Shown in pieces: positions 1 to 8,403 of a stretch of 64,000 nucleotides of DNA. The stretch lies in assembly GCF_031624395.1 (NCBI RefSeq), contig NZ_JAMQON010000003.1, positions 370,023 through 434,022 of the forward strand. The letters are read 5' to 3'. The translations under genes were made by a program, and so were the position numbers. Position 1 is the first letter of the stretch. Each line of letters begins with the position of its first letter. The notes under the pieces are model-generated. The model did no database searches. It was not told the origin of the DNA and saw nothing but the letters and a program-made list of their open reading frames with translations. The stretch is from Halomicroarcula saliterrae (GTDB lineage Archaea > Halobacteriota > Halobacteria > Halobacteriales > Haloarculaceae).

Positions 1-615
1 CACCTCGGCGGCGATCTGCGTCGCTCGCGCGTACGGGCGGGTCCGGGCGAGCAGGGCGCGAAGCACGCGCCCGCCGTCCATCGGGAACCCCGGGAGCATG
101 TTGAACGCCGCGAGTGCGACGTTCATCACCGCCAGATAGGCGAAGACGAAGCGGGCTGACTCGACGGCCGTCGACTGGGTGCCCGGCAAGACGAGGAAGA
201 CGCCGTAGGAGACGACCCCCAGCACGATGCTGACGATGGGGCCGGCGACGGCGATGGCCAGCTCCTGTTTCCAGTCTTCGGGCATCTCGGTCAGCTGGGC
301 GACGCCGCCGAAGAGCCACAGCGTGATGGAGTCGATCGGGAACCCGTACCGAATCGCGACGAGCGAGTGGCCCAGCTCGTGCAGGACGACGCCGGTAAAG
401 AGGCCGACGGCGGCCACGGTGCCGAGCGCCCAGACGAGGCTCCCGCCGGTCAGCAGCGCCGGGTCCAGCCCGGTTCCCAGCGAGCTGTTCAACAGCCCCG
501 CCGTCTGTGCTATCTGGGTCCCGATAATCCACGCGAACAGCGGCAGGACGAGCAGGAAGGTCAGGTCGAGCTGGATGGGGATGCCGAAGGCGCTCCCGAT
601 GCGGAACCGTCGCAT
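1..615 (-). CDS. Site-2 protease family (M50) membrane metalloprotease, C-terminus cut by window edge
   Basis: The protein starts at an ATG at 615 and reads through the left edge of the window, so about 205 residues are visible and the C-terminus is missing. The sequence shows alternating hydrophobic segments. The first half carries HELGH, the zinc-binding and catalytic motif of M50 proteases, followed by a region reading VAGPIVS. Near the window edge is NMLPGFPMDGG, which supplies the third zinc ligand (Asp) typical of site-2 proteases. The family cuts substrates within the membrane. No CBS domain is visible, but one could lie in the missing part. The substrate is unknown. The next gene on the same strand ends 50 bases upstream. 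Confidence 0.9.
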   Translation of the reverse strand, partial: MRRFRIGSAFGIPIQLDLTFLLVLPLFAWIIGTQIAQTAGLLNSSLGTGLDPALLTGGSLVWALGTVAAVGLFTGVVLHELGHSLVAIRYGFPIDSITLWLFGGVAQLTEMPEDWKQELAIAVAGPIVSIVLGVVSYGVFLVLPGTQSTAVESARFVFAYLAVMNVALAAFNMLPGFPMDGGRVLRALLARTRPYARATQIAAEV

Positions 616-664
616 ACCTGACGTTGGCGGCCGACGGTGATAAGGGCGGTGTGCCAGCGCGGGG

Positions 665-1363
665 CTACGACCGCCGGTGCGGTCTGTTCGTCGCCTGCGG
701 GTCGAGCGGGCGCCAGTCGCTGCTCCCGCCCCGGAAGTCGCTCTCGCGCAGTTCCACGTCGTCGTCCCGCCGCCGGACCTCGACGGTGCACTCGCAGAAG
801 TGCTCGACGACCTCGACACTCACGTCGCCGTCGAGTGAGCTGTCGATGTAGAACACGCCGAGGTCGCCCGTCGCGATGATGCGCCCGGTCAGCATGTGGA
901 TAAATCGCGAGACAGTCCGGAGGTCGGAGTGAGCGAGCATGGCGGAGACGGAGAACAGACCGACTCGAATCCGGTCGAACCCTTTCGCACGGAGCGTCTC
1001 GTAGAGGGTGGCGACGGCCATCTCGATGGCCATGACGTCGCCGGGACCCTCGATGTGGTCGTGGTGGTCGAACCGGTGGTCCTCGTCGGCGATGCCCGAG
1101 CAATCGACGACCCCGACCCGCTCGGGGTCGACGCCGTCGCTCACCTCCCTCGCCCGGTCCAGCAGGTGTCGCCCGCTCACGTCCGCCGACAGCAGGAGCC
1201 GCCCCTCGTTCCGGTAGGGCTCGGGCTGTGTCAGCCGGAGCGCCACCTCCCGGGCACCCGAGTCCGCGGGCCCTTTGACGAGGATGTTGGTGCCGGGTTC
1301 GACGCCGTCCGGGAACAGTGGTGCCGGGAACCCGAACCGAACGCCGCGCGCTCCCGCGGTCAC
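665..1363 (-). CDS. RecA/KaiC-like haloarchaeal signalling protein (DUF7504-like)
   Basis: This 232-residue protein has a RecA-like layout: a beta-strand and loop around GTNILVKGPADSG near residues 25-37, an aspartate-rich strand, and a late strand around GDLGVFYIDSS. The Walker A lysine is absent (GPADSGARE), so ATP hydrolysis is doubtful. I chose the GTG at 1363 because it forms a GTGA overlap with the upstream response-regulator gene; the open frame extends further but loses protein-like character. Many haloarchaea place such proteins beside histidine kinases and receivers. Co-transcription with the REC-GAF gene suggests one signalling unit. A protein of similar size and layout lies at 18814. 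Function is inferred from fold only. Confidence 0.72.
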   Translation of the reverse strand: MTAGARGVRFGFPAPLFPDGVEPGTNILVKGPADSGAREVALRLTQPEPYRNEGRLLLSADVSGRHLLDRAREVSDGVDPERVGVVDCSGIADEDHRFDHHDHIEGPGDVMAIEMAVATLYETLRAKGFDRIRVGLFSVSAMLAHSDLRTVSRFIHMLTGRIIATGDLGVFYIDSSLDGDVSVEVVEHFCECTVEVRRRDDDVELRESDFRGGSSDWRPLDPQATNRPHRRS

Positions 1364-2265
1364 GGCGACTCCCCCTCCTCGACCCCTCGCTCGGCTCCCG
1401 TCCGCGGCTCGCGGGCGACCTCCAGCCAGTCCGTCACCTCGTCCGCGAGCAGGGAGAGGTAGGCGCGGTCGGCCTCGCTGAACACCCGCGGCTCGTCGTC
1501 GTAGACACAGAGCGTCCCGACGGGATGGCCCTCCCGCGTGGTGAGCGACGCCCCCGCGTAGAAGCGGATGGCCGTATCGTCGGTGACGTCGGGAAAACGC
1601 GGGTCGGCCGCGACGTCCTCGATTACGGAGACGCCGTCGTCGAGAATCGTGTAGGTACACGCCGAGTCCTCTCGGGGGGTCGGTTCGAACTCGCCGCCGG
1701 CACTGGCCAGGAACTCCTGGGTCCGTTCGGTGATGATGTTCACCGAACTCTGTGGCACCGCGAAGTGTTCGGTGGCCAGTTCGGTTACTCGCTGTACGGC
1801 CCGCCCCAGCAGCTCGTCGTCGAGGTCGATGGTCGCCAGCGCGGCGAGGCGCGCCCGCTCGTCGGGCGGGAGCGGATACGAGGTCTGGCTCCGGTTGGCC
1901 GCGGTGTGTTTGACGAGCTGTACGACGCGGGCACCGACTTCGGGGACGCTCTTGGGGACGAACTCGGCGACGGGTCCGCCAGGGGACTCCTCGGCGATAC
2001 GGACGGGCGAGTCGTCCGTCACGAGAATCGCACCGGTGTCGGGGGCGACCTCCCGGAGCGTGGTGACCAGCTCTACCCCGGTCCCGTCGGGGAGGTCGTA
2101 CTCCGTCACCACGCAGTCGACGACCCGCTCGCCGAGTGTGGCCACCGCGTCAGCGATCGAAGTTTCGCGGTAGACCTCGATAGCGGGGTCGGCGACCAGT
2201 TCTCGCAGCGGTGACGTCCCCGCGGTCGCGTCCGGGTCGACGTAGAGGACTTGGATGTCCCCCAT
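1360..2265 (-). CDS. Response regulator with receiver and GAF domains
   Basis: This 301-residue protein has an N-terminal receiver domain, roughly residues 1-120: IQVLYVDPD gives the acidic pocket, VVTEYDLPDG the phospho-acceptor region, and FVPKSV the conserved lysine. A GAF domain fills roughly residues 140-285, with NIITERTQEFLAS, DVAADPRF and GTLCVYDDEPR as typical GAF strands. No DNA-binding domain is visible, so output is probably through protein contact or ligand sensing. It overlaps the following RecA-like gene by four bases (GTGA), which suggests translational coupling. The start is the ATG at 2265. The 172 bases to the divergent helicase gene must hold promoters for both directions. 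Confidence 0.88.
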   Translation of the reverse strand: MGDIQVLYVDPDATAGTSPLRELVADPAIEVYRETSIADAVATLGERVVDCVVTEYDLPDGTGVELVTTLREVAPDTGAILVTDDSPVRIAEESPGGPVAEFVPKSVPEVGARVVQLVKHTAANRSQTSYPLPPDERARLAALATIDLDDELLGRAVQRVTELATEHFAVPQSSVNIITERTQEFLASAGGEFEPTPREDSACTYTILDDGVSVIEDVAADPRFPDVTDDTAIRFYAGASLTTREGHPVGTLCVYDDEPRVFSEADRAYLSLLADEVTDWLEVAREPRTGAERGVEEGESP

Positions 2266-2437
2266 GGGGTCAGGGCTCCCGACGCGGCCGGTCTCCGGCT
2301 ATCAGTTCCCCTGTCGCTCGTTCAGGGCGCATACACGGCTTTCTCGTCCGACGGGTAAAAGTTGAACGTGTGACATTATCATCCGCGCCGAGCCCATGCC
2401 GAGCCAGTAAAGTAGCTCCCCAGTCGTACCTACAGCC

Positions 2438-4573
2438 GTGTCACAGCAGGTTGGGAAGGTGGAGACACTGTTTCTCCACGAACACGGCGAGGACGTTCGC
2501 GTCGTCGCCCAGCGCGACGGGTCGCGACTCTTTCGCGGGGTTCTCGAACTGAAAGAGACCGACGCGGGGCCCCGGCCCCGCCGGCTCCGCATCGAGGACG
2601 GCTCCGGCGAGCAGCTGCGCTCGCCCGACCAGTTCGTCGAGCTGGCCCGCCGCGCGAGCCGCATCCGCATCTCCCAGCAGACCGGCCCCGTCGCCCGCGA
2701 GCGCATCACGGAGATGCTCGACGGCTATCAGCTCGACGCGAAGGTCGTCCGGACCTGTCGCTTCTGCGCGTCGGCGGGGCGGTACTCGCCTATCACGAGC
2801 GAGACAGCCATCGCGGCCGACGGGGAGTCTATCTGCCCCGACTGCGCGAGCGAGGAGCTCGACCGCCAGCTCGCCTTCGACGGCTCGATCACCGGCGACG
2901 CCCGGAAACGCCTCGAAGAGCTCCTGCTGGAGGTCCAGGACCTGGACCGCATCACCAACCTCCTGTCGGGGCAGCTCGACCCCGACCTGACGAAGTTCGA
3001 CGAGATCTCGGCCACGACCGAGGACGTCGACCCCGTCCGCGTGGACTCGCTGGGGCTCCACCCCGGCGTTCAGGACCGGCTGGAATCGCGCTTCGATACG
3101 CTCCTGCCGGTCCAGAGTCTCGCCGTCGAACACGGCGCGACCGATGGCGAGGACCAGCTCGTGGTGTCGGCCACGGCGACGGGCAAGACTCTGGTCGGCG
3201 AGATGGCCGGGCTGGACAGGGTGTTGAACGGCGAGGGCAAGATGCTCTTTCTGGTGCCCCTCGTCGCCCTGGCGAACCAGAAGTACGACGACTTCCAGGA
3301 CCGCTACGGCGACATGGTCGACGTTTCCTTGCGTGTGGGGGCGAGCCGTATCGCCGACGAGGGCGGTCGGTTCGACCCGGAGGCCGACATCATCGTCGGC
3401 ACCTACGAGGGTATCGACCACGCGCTGCGGACCGGCAAAGACCTCGGCAATATCGGAACGGTCGTCATCGACGAGGTCCACACGCTGGGCGAGGACGAAC
3501 GAGGCCACCGACTCGACGGCCTGATTTCGCGGCTCAAGTACTACTGTGAACGCGGGATGACGGAGTCGTCCCGGAACGAGCGAGCGGGCGAGGCGAGACG
3601 TGAAACGTCTCGGACCAAAGCGGAGAGTGAAACGAACCGCGGAGGAAACGCCCGCGAGTACGGCGACACCCAGTGGATTTACCTCTCGGCGACGGTCGGC
3701 AACCCCGGCCAGCTGGCGAAGAAGCTCCGGGCGACGCTCATCGAGTTCGAGGAGCGCCCGGTCCCCATCGAACGCCACGTCACCTTCGCCGACGGCCGCG
3801 AGAAGATAGAGACGGAAAAGAAGCTCGTCAAGCGGGCCTTCGACACGAAATCCAGCAAGGGGTACCGGGGCCAGACCATCATCTTCACCAACTCTCGGCG
3901 GCGCTGTCACCAGATATCCCGGAAGCTGAACTACTCTTCGGCCCCGTATCACGCCGGACTGGACAACCGCAAGCGAAAGCGCGTCGAGAAGCAGTTCGCC
4001 GACCAGGAACTCGCCGCCGTCGTGACGACCGCGGCGCTCGCCGCCGGGGTTGACTTCCCCGCCTCGCAGGTCATCTTCGACTCGCTGGCGATGGGTATCG
4101 AGTGGCTCACCGTCCAGGAGTTCAGCCAGATGCTCGGCCGGGCGGGCCGGCCCGACTACCACGACAAGGGGACGGTCTACGTCCTCGTCGAGCCCGACTG
4201 CACGTACCACAACAGCATGGAGATGACCGAGGACGAGGTGGCGTTCAGGCTCCTCAAGGGGGAGATGGAGCCGGTAATCACCCGATACGACGAGGGCGCG
4301 GCCGTCGAGGAGACGCTGGCGAACGTCACCGTCGCCGGCAAGCAGGCGAAGCGGCTCAACGACCGGATGGTCGGCGAGGTGCCCACGAAACACGCTCTGG
4401 GGAAGCTCCTCGAATACGACTTTATCGACGGGCTCTCCCCGACGCCGCTGGGCCGGGCCGTCACTCGGCACTTCCTCGCGCCGGACGAGTCGTTCCAGTT
4501 GCTCGACGGCATCCGCAAGGGCGAGGACCCGTACGACATCGTCGCGGGGATGGAGCTGCGCGACGAACACTGA
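2438..4573 (+). CDS. Archaea-specific Ski2-like superfamily 2 helicase (ASH-Ski2, COG1202 type)
   Basis: This 711-residue ATP-dependent helicase begins with a GTG (SQQVGKVETLF). A CxxC pair near residue 107 (CRFCASAG) and a second near residue 131 (CPDC) suggest a zinc ribbon before the motor. The motor shows SATATGKT (Walker A), VIDEVHTLGEDERG (motif II), YLSATVGNP (motif III), a helicase C-terminal half with IIFTNSRRRC, TAALAAGVDFPAS and QMLGRAGRPD (motif VI). The zinc module together with Ski2-like motifs matches the archaeal ASH-Ski2 family, which is linked to RNA processing. A stretch of about 35 charged residues (around residues 375-409) sits between motifs II and III and is encoded by palindromic DNA; see the findings. 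The family assignment is strong, the substrate is inferred. Confidence 0.88.
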   Translation: MSQQVGKVETLFLHEHGEDVRVVAQRDGSRLFRGVLELKETDAGPRPRRLRIEDGSGEQLRSPDQFVELARRASRIRISQQTGPVARERITEMLDGYQLDAKVVRTCRFCASAGRYSPITSETAIAADGESICPDCASEELDRQLAFDGSITGDARKRLEELLLEVQDLDRITNLLSGQLDPDLTKFDEISATTEDVDPVRVDSLGLHPGVQDRLESRFDTLLPVQSLAVEHGATDGEDQLVVSATATGKTLVGEMAGLDRVLNGEGKMLFLVPLVALANQKYDDFQDRYGDMVDVSLRVGASRIADEGGRFDPEADIIVGTYEGIDHALRTGKDLGNIGTVVIDEVHTLGEDERGHRLDGLISRLKYYCERGMTESSRNERAGEARRETSRTKAESETNRGGNAREYGDTQWIYLSATVGNPGQLAKKLRATLIEFEERPVPIERHVTFADGREKIETEKKLVKRAFDTKSSKGYRGQTIIFTNSRRRCHQISRKLNYSSAPYHAGLDNRKRKRVEKQFADQELAAVVTTAALAAGVDFPASQVIFDSLAMGIEWLTVQEFSQMLGRAGRPDYHDKGTVYVLVEPDCTYHNSMEMTEDEVAFRLLKGEMEPVITRYDEGAAVEETLANVTVAGKQAKRLNDRMVGEVPTKHALGKLLEYDFIDGLSPTPLGRAVTRHFLAPDESFQLLDGIRKGEDPYDIVAGMELRDEH

Positions 4574-4637
4574 GAGATAGTCAGCGAACCGACATTCGGG
4601 CCGTACCTTCTTGTAGTCACACAGTCTTGCGGTGTGC

Positions 4638-6206
4638 ATGGGGCTGTTCGACAGTATCCGGCGTGTCGTCGGCGGCGGCGAGTCCGGGACCACGTCGTCG
4701 GCTGACGACGAGTCGGGCGCCGCGGACTCGACCGGCGACGGGACACAGTCCGGACTGGTCGAGACGCGCGACTTAGACGCCGCGGCGCTCCGCGAGCGGG
4801 CCGCCGCCGTCGCCGGCGAGGTCGACCAACTGGACTTCTCGCTCGACTCGCTGGAACAGTTCGACGACGCTATCGACGCGGGATACGACGAGGAACTCGC
4901 CACCTCCGACGCGCCGGCAACCTACGCGACCGACGCCGTCCGCTTTGGCTGCTATCTCGGCGAGGTGCTGATACGGGTCTACGACGGCGAGTGGACGCGT
5001 GACCCGGACTGGGGTGTCACTATCACCGGTGCCGACGGGAGCACTACCGTCGCCGTCTTCGACGTGGCGGAGCGCTCGATAACCACGGGGTCGGTGTTCG
5101 CCGCCGTCGCGGACCGCGCCGCGGTCGAGGTCGGACTCGACGGCGACCCGGTCGAGTCGGAGACCGCGCCGACCGACAGCTCGGCCCCGGGTTCGGACGA
5201 CGCCGGGTCGACCGACGGCGCCGACCCGACGGCGGACACGGACGAAGCGTCGGCCGAGGACGAGACGACTGACGACGCGGTGGCCGAGGAACCGACGGAC
5301 GAAGCGTCGGCCGAGGAACCGATGGAGGACACATCGACTGACGAACCTGCGGCCGACGAGACATCGACTGACGACGGGACGACGGGCGACTGGGGCCCGA
5401 GCGACTGGGGGACGAGCGACGACACTCAGGACCCGGGCGAAGCCGACCGAGAGGCCGTCGACCCAGCGGCCGAGGAGCCGGAAGCCGACCCACTCATCGA
5501 CGAGGCCGAGCCCGACATCGCCTCGGAGCCGCCGGTCGACGGGGCCGAGGCGACCGACCAGCCGTCGACGGAACCACGACCGACCGACCAGCCGTCGGAG
5601 GCGCTGTTCGAGGACGGGTCGAGCGAACCGGCGGCGCCTGAGACCGGGGAGCCGACCCAGGCCTCGGCGACGCCGGCCCCTTCCGAGTCGCTGTTCGACG
5701 ACGGCGAGTCGACCGGGACGCCGCCAGCGGCCGAGGCCGACTCGCCGACTGGCCCGCCGGCCGGCGAGCCCAGCGAGCCGGACTCGACGACCTTCGACGA
5801 ACCGCGCGCGACCTACGCCGCGGAGGCCGACGAGCTCGTCTCCTTCTGGACCGAGTACAGCCTCGACTACACGCCCGACTCGCTCCAGCGGCTGGACGCG
5901 CTCGTCAGCGCCGAGTGGGACGACGACCGGTTCGACGCGGCCACCTTCGGCAGCGAGGACACCTTCGACGACCGCGTGTTCACCAGCGTCTCGACCGAGC
6001 TCGGGGGCTACTTCGGCGAAGTGCTCGTCCGCGAACTCGACGCCGAGTGGAGCGACGAGACGGCGACCGACGCCGTCGTCGTCGAGGGCGCCGACGGCCC
6101 GCTGGCGATTCCGGTGTTCAAGGTCGCCGGCACCTCGATACGGCAACAGCCGGTGTTCGCCCGGAGCTACGACTCGCTGCTCTCTGATCTGGAGTCGGAC
6201 GTCTAG
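4638..6206 (+). CDS. Acidic protein with two copies of a small domain joined by a long Asp/Glu/Thr linker
   Basis: I do not recognise this 522-residue protein. The ATG at 4638 is preferred over the GTG six bases earlier. The N-terminal copy (about residues 55-150) contains LDSLEQFDDAIDAGYDEEL and GCYLGEVLIRVYDGEW. The C-terminal copy (about residues 400-515) contains LQRLDALVSAEWDDDRF and GGYFGEVLVRELDAEW, followed in both by a strand reading like VVEGADG and an IPVF or VAVFDV segment. Between them lie about 230 residues rich in Asp, Glu, Thr, Ser and Pro with repeated TDEAS-like units, probably disordered. There is no signal peptide or membrane segment, so it is likely cytosolic. It sits 64 bases after the helicase, with no clear functional link. 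Confidence 0.75.
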   Translation: MGLFDSIRRVVGGGESGTTSSADDESGAADSTGDGTQSGLVETRDLDAAALRERAAAVAGEVDQLDFSLDSLEQFDDAIDAGYDEELATSDAPATYATDAVRFGCYLGEVLIRVYDGEWTRDPDWGVTITGADGSTTVAVFDVAERSITTGSVFAAVADRAAVEVGLDGDPVESETAPTDSSAPGSDDAGSTDGADPTADTDEASAEDETTDDAVAEEPTDEASAEEPMEDTSTDEPAADETSTDDGTTGDWGPSDWGTSDDTQDPGEADREAVDPAAEEPEADPLIDEAEPDIASEPPVDGAEATDQPSTEPRPTDQPSEALFEDGSSEPAAPETGEPTQASATPAPSESLFDDGESTGTPPAAEADSPTGPPAGEPSEPDSTTFDEPRATYAAEADELVSFWTEYSLDYTPDSLQRLDALVSAEWDDDRFDAATFGSEDTFDDRVFTSVSTELGGYFGEVLVRELDAEWSDETATDAVVVEGADGPLAIPVFKVAGTSIRQQPVFARSYDSLLSDLESDV

Positions 6207-6254
6207 ACGACGCCAATCCCCACGCTTTTCGTTCCCCCTGTCTACGAGGGTACT

Positions 6255-8138
6255 GTGTCGCTGCCACCGATTACGCCCGCGATGGCGTTCGTCTTCGCGC
6301 TGATACTCGTTGCCCTCCTGTTCTTTGCGACCGAACTGGTCCCGGTCGACGTGACCGCTATCGCGGTGATGGTGGCCCTGCTCGCCGTCGAACCTGTGAC
6401 GCTGACGCTCGCCGATGTCGGCCTGTTGGAGGGTCCGCTGTACGTCCTCCACCAGCCCGGTGACGACATCTCCCCGCTCACACAGGGGCTCTCGGGCTTC
6501 GCCTCGACGGCGACTATCACCGTGCTGGCGATGTTCATTCTCTCCGACGGCGTCCAGCGGACGGGCATCGTCCAGCTGCTCGGCGCGAGGCTCTCCTCGC
6601 TGACCGGCGACAGCGAGACGAAGCAACTCGGTGCGACGGTCGGACTGGTCGGTCCCATCTCCGGTTTCATCAACAACACCGCCGCCGTCGCCATCCTCCT
6701 GCCGATGGTGACAGATATCGCACACGAAGGCAACATCTCGCCGTCGAAGCTCCTGCTCCCGCTCTCCTACGCGTCGATGTTCGGCGGCATGCTCACGCTC
6801 ATCGGCACCTCGACGAACATCCTCGCCTCGCAGCTGTCGGCCGAACTGCTGGGGCGGCCGTTCGGCATGTTCGAGTTCACGCAGCTGGGTATCGTCGTCA
6901 CCATCGTCGGCACCGTCTACCTGCTGACGGTCGGTCGCTGGCTCGTCCCCGGCCGCATCCAGCCCCGCGAGGACCTCACCGACGAGTTCGAGATGGGCGA
7001 GTACCTCACCGAGGTGGTCGTCCGCGAGGACTCCCCCATCGTCGGCCAGACCGTCCAGGAGGCCCTGTCCGGGACCGACCTCGACGTCGACGTCGTCCAG
7101 CTCGTCAGGGACAGACGAACCTTCCTCGAACCGCTCGGCCCGAAGGTCGTCCGCGTCGGCGACGTCTTCGCCATCCGGACTGACCGGGACACGCTCGTCG
7201 AGCTGCTCGACCTCGACGGGCTGGACGTCGTTCCCGACGCCGTCGACGACGCGGAGCTCGAACGCGCCAGCGACCAGCAGAACCTCATCGAACTCGTGGT
7301 CGCGCCGGGCTCGTCGCTCGTCGGCGAGACGCTCGCCTCCGCGAACTTCCGCCAGCGCTACGACGCGACCGTGCTGGCCCTGCGGCGCGGGCGCGACCTC
7401 GTCCGCCAGCGGATGGATCGGGTTCGACTGAAGGTCGGCGACACCCTGCTCGTGCAGGCCACCGTCGACAGCATCGACCGCCTCGACGTCAACCGCGATT
7501 TCATCGTCGCCCAGGAGGTCGAACGCCCCGACTACCGCAAGTCGAAGATTCCCGTCGCCGTCGGCATCGTCGCGAGCGTCGTCGGCGTCGCCGCGCTCAC
7601 GCAGGTCCACATCGTCGTCTCGGCGCTGGCCGGCTCGCTGGCGATGCTCTTCACCGGCTGTCTCCGACCCAGCGAGCTCTACGACGCCGTCCAGTGGGAC
7701 GTCATCTTCCTCCTCGCCGGCGTCATCCCGCTGGGCATCGCCCTCCAGGAGACCGGCGGCGCGGACCTCATCGCCGACCTGTTCGTCCTCGCCGCGCCCG
7801 GCCTGCCCGCTATCCTCGTGTTGGGCCTGATGTACGTCGTCACCGCCGTGCTCACGAACATCATCTCGAACAACGCCTCCGTCGTGCTGATGATTCCCGT
7901 CGCCGTGGAGGCGGCGGGACAGCTGAACGCCAACGCCTTCGCGTTCGTGCTGGCAGTGACCTTCGCCGCCTCGACGGCCTTCATGACGCCCGTCGGCTAC
8001 CAGACCAATCTCCTGGTGTACGGGCCCGGCGGCTACCGCTTTACCGACTACCTGAAAGTCGGCGCGCCCCTGCAGGCCGTGTTCGCCGTCGTGACGACGC
8101 TCGGTATCGCCTTCTTCTGGGGCCTTGCCCCGGCGTGA
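6255..8138 (+). CDS. SLC13-family permease with two TrkA-C domains
   Basis: This 627-residue protein has a GTG start with hydrophobic segments from the first residues. The N-terminal half shows features of the ArsB/NhaD/SLC13 superfamily, with SGFINNTAAVAILLPMV and GTSTNILAS as the first Asn/Thr-rich signature. The repeat in the C-terminal half is LTNIISNNASVVLMIPVA followed by MTPVGYQTN. Between the membrane halves are two cytosolic TrkA-C-like domains, around residues 240-320 and 335-415, each with the pattern IVGQTVQEA or LVGETLASA and a VGDVF or VGDTL turn. These domains usually bind small ligands that gate transport. The substrate (sulfate, a dicarboxylate or another anion) cannot be read from the sequence. 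Confidence 0.9.
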   Translation: MSLPPITPAMAFVFALILVALLFFATELVPVDVTAIAVMVALLAVEPVTLTLADVGLLEGPLYVLHQPGDDISPLTQGLSGFASTATITVLAMFILSDGVQRTGIVQLLGARLSSLTGDSETKQLGATVGLVGPISGFINNTAAVAILLPMVTDIAHEGNISPSKLLLPLSYASMFGGMLTLIGTSTNILASQLSAELLGRPFGMFEFTQLGIVVTIVGTVYLLTVGRWLVPGRIQPREDLTDEFEMGEYLTEVVVREDSPIVGQTVQEALSGTDLDVDVVQLVRDRRTFLEPLGPKVVRVGDVFAIRTDRDTLVELLDLDGLDVVPDAVDDAELERASDQQNLIELVVAPGSSLVGETLASANFRQRYDATVLALRRGRDLVRQRMDRVRLKVGDTLLVQATVDSIDRLDVNRDFIVAQEVERPDYRKSKIPVAVGIVASVVGVAALTQVHIVVSALAGSLAMLFTGCLRPSELYDAVQWDVIFLLAGVIPLGIALQETGGADLIADLFVLAAPGLPAILVLGLMYVVTAVLTNIISNNASVVLMIPVAVEAAGQLNANAFAFVLAVTFAASTAFMTPVGYQTNLLVYGPGGYRFTDYLKVGAPLQAVFAVVTTLGIAFFWGLAPA

Positions 8139-8194
8139 CACGGCGGGCCGAGCAACGAAACCCTTTACTCGGAGACGGCCACACTGTGAGATAC

Positions 8195-8267
8195 GGGATC
8201 GTGGGGTAGCTTGGTAACCTTCGGGCCTTGGGTGCCCGTGCCCCTAGTTCAAATCTGGGCGATCCCA
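8195..8267 (+). tRNA. tRNA-Pro (anticodon UGG)
   Basis: The 73-base cloverleaf folds completely. The acceptor stem is GGGATCG paired with CGATCCC, with discriminator A at 8267. The D stem GGGT pairs with ACCT, the anticodon stem CGGGC with GCCCG, and the seven-base loop CTTGGGT places TGG at positions 34-36. The T arm has loop TTCAAAT closed by a stem with one G-T pair. The CCA end is not encoded. No intron is present. It lies 136 bases before the exporter genes of the peptide cluster, a place where integration is common, but I found no repeat of its 3' end by eye. Confidence 0.95.
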
Positions 8268-8368
8268 CTTTTCACGGCTGGCGCGACCGACCACCTCTCG
8301 ATGCTCCTTCGAGCGACGGCGAACGGCAGTGCCCGCTGTCTCTCACAGCGTTCGTTCCATCTCACCGA

Positions 8369-8399
8369 AATTTTTAATCCTGTAGCTTGATTAAAAATT
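8369..8399. promoter_or_regulatory. 11+11 base inverted repeat at the exporter promoter
   Basis: AATTTTTAATC (8369-8379) and GATTAAAAATT (8389-8399) are perfect inverse complements separated by nine bases, and the right arm ends four bases before the ATG at 8404. The left arm contains a TATA-like TTTTTAAT at about -33 from the start, suitable for a leaderless transcript. A symmetrical site covering the promoter is best read as an operator, possibly combined with the TATA element. The opposite reading, a terminator for the tRNA transcript, is less likely because the stem is almost all A-T. Confidence 0.6.
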
Positions 8400-8403
8400 C
8401 CAC

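Noticed and set aside
1..615. Site-2 protease at the left edge as part of a peptide system
   Set aside because: It has no recognition domain in view, and its neighbours are signalling genes, unlike the M50 protein at 36722.
2441..8141. Very long open frames on the minus strand (820 and 1122 codons) opposite the helicase, the acidic protein and the permease
   Set aside because: They are mirror frames of GC-rich coding DNA. They have no recognisable motifs, are rich in Arg, Gly and Val, and the plus-strand genes have clear family motifs.
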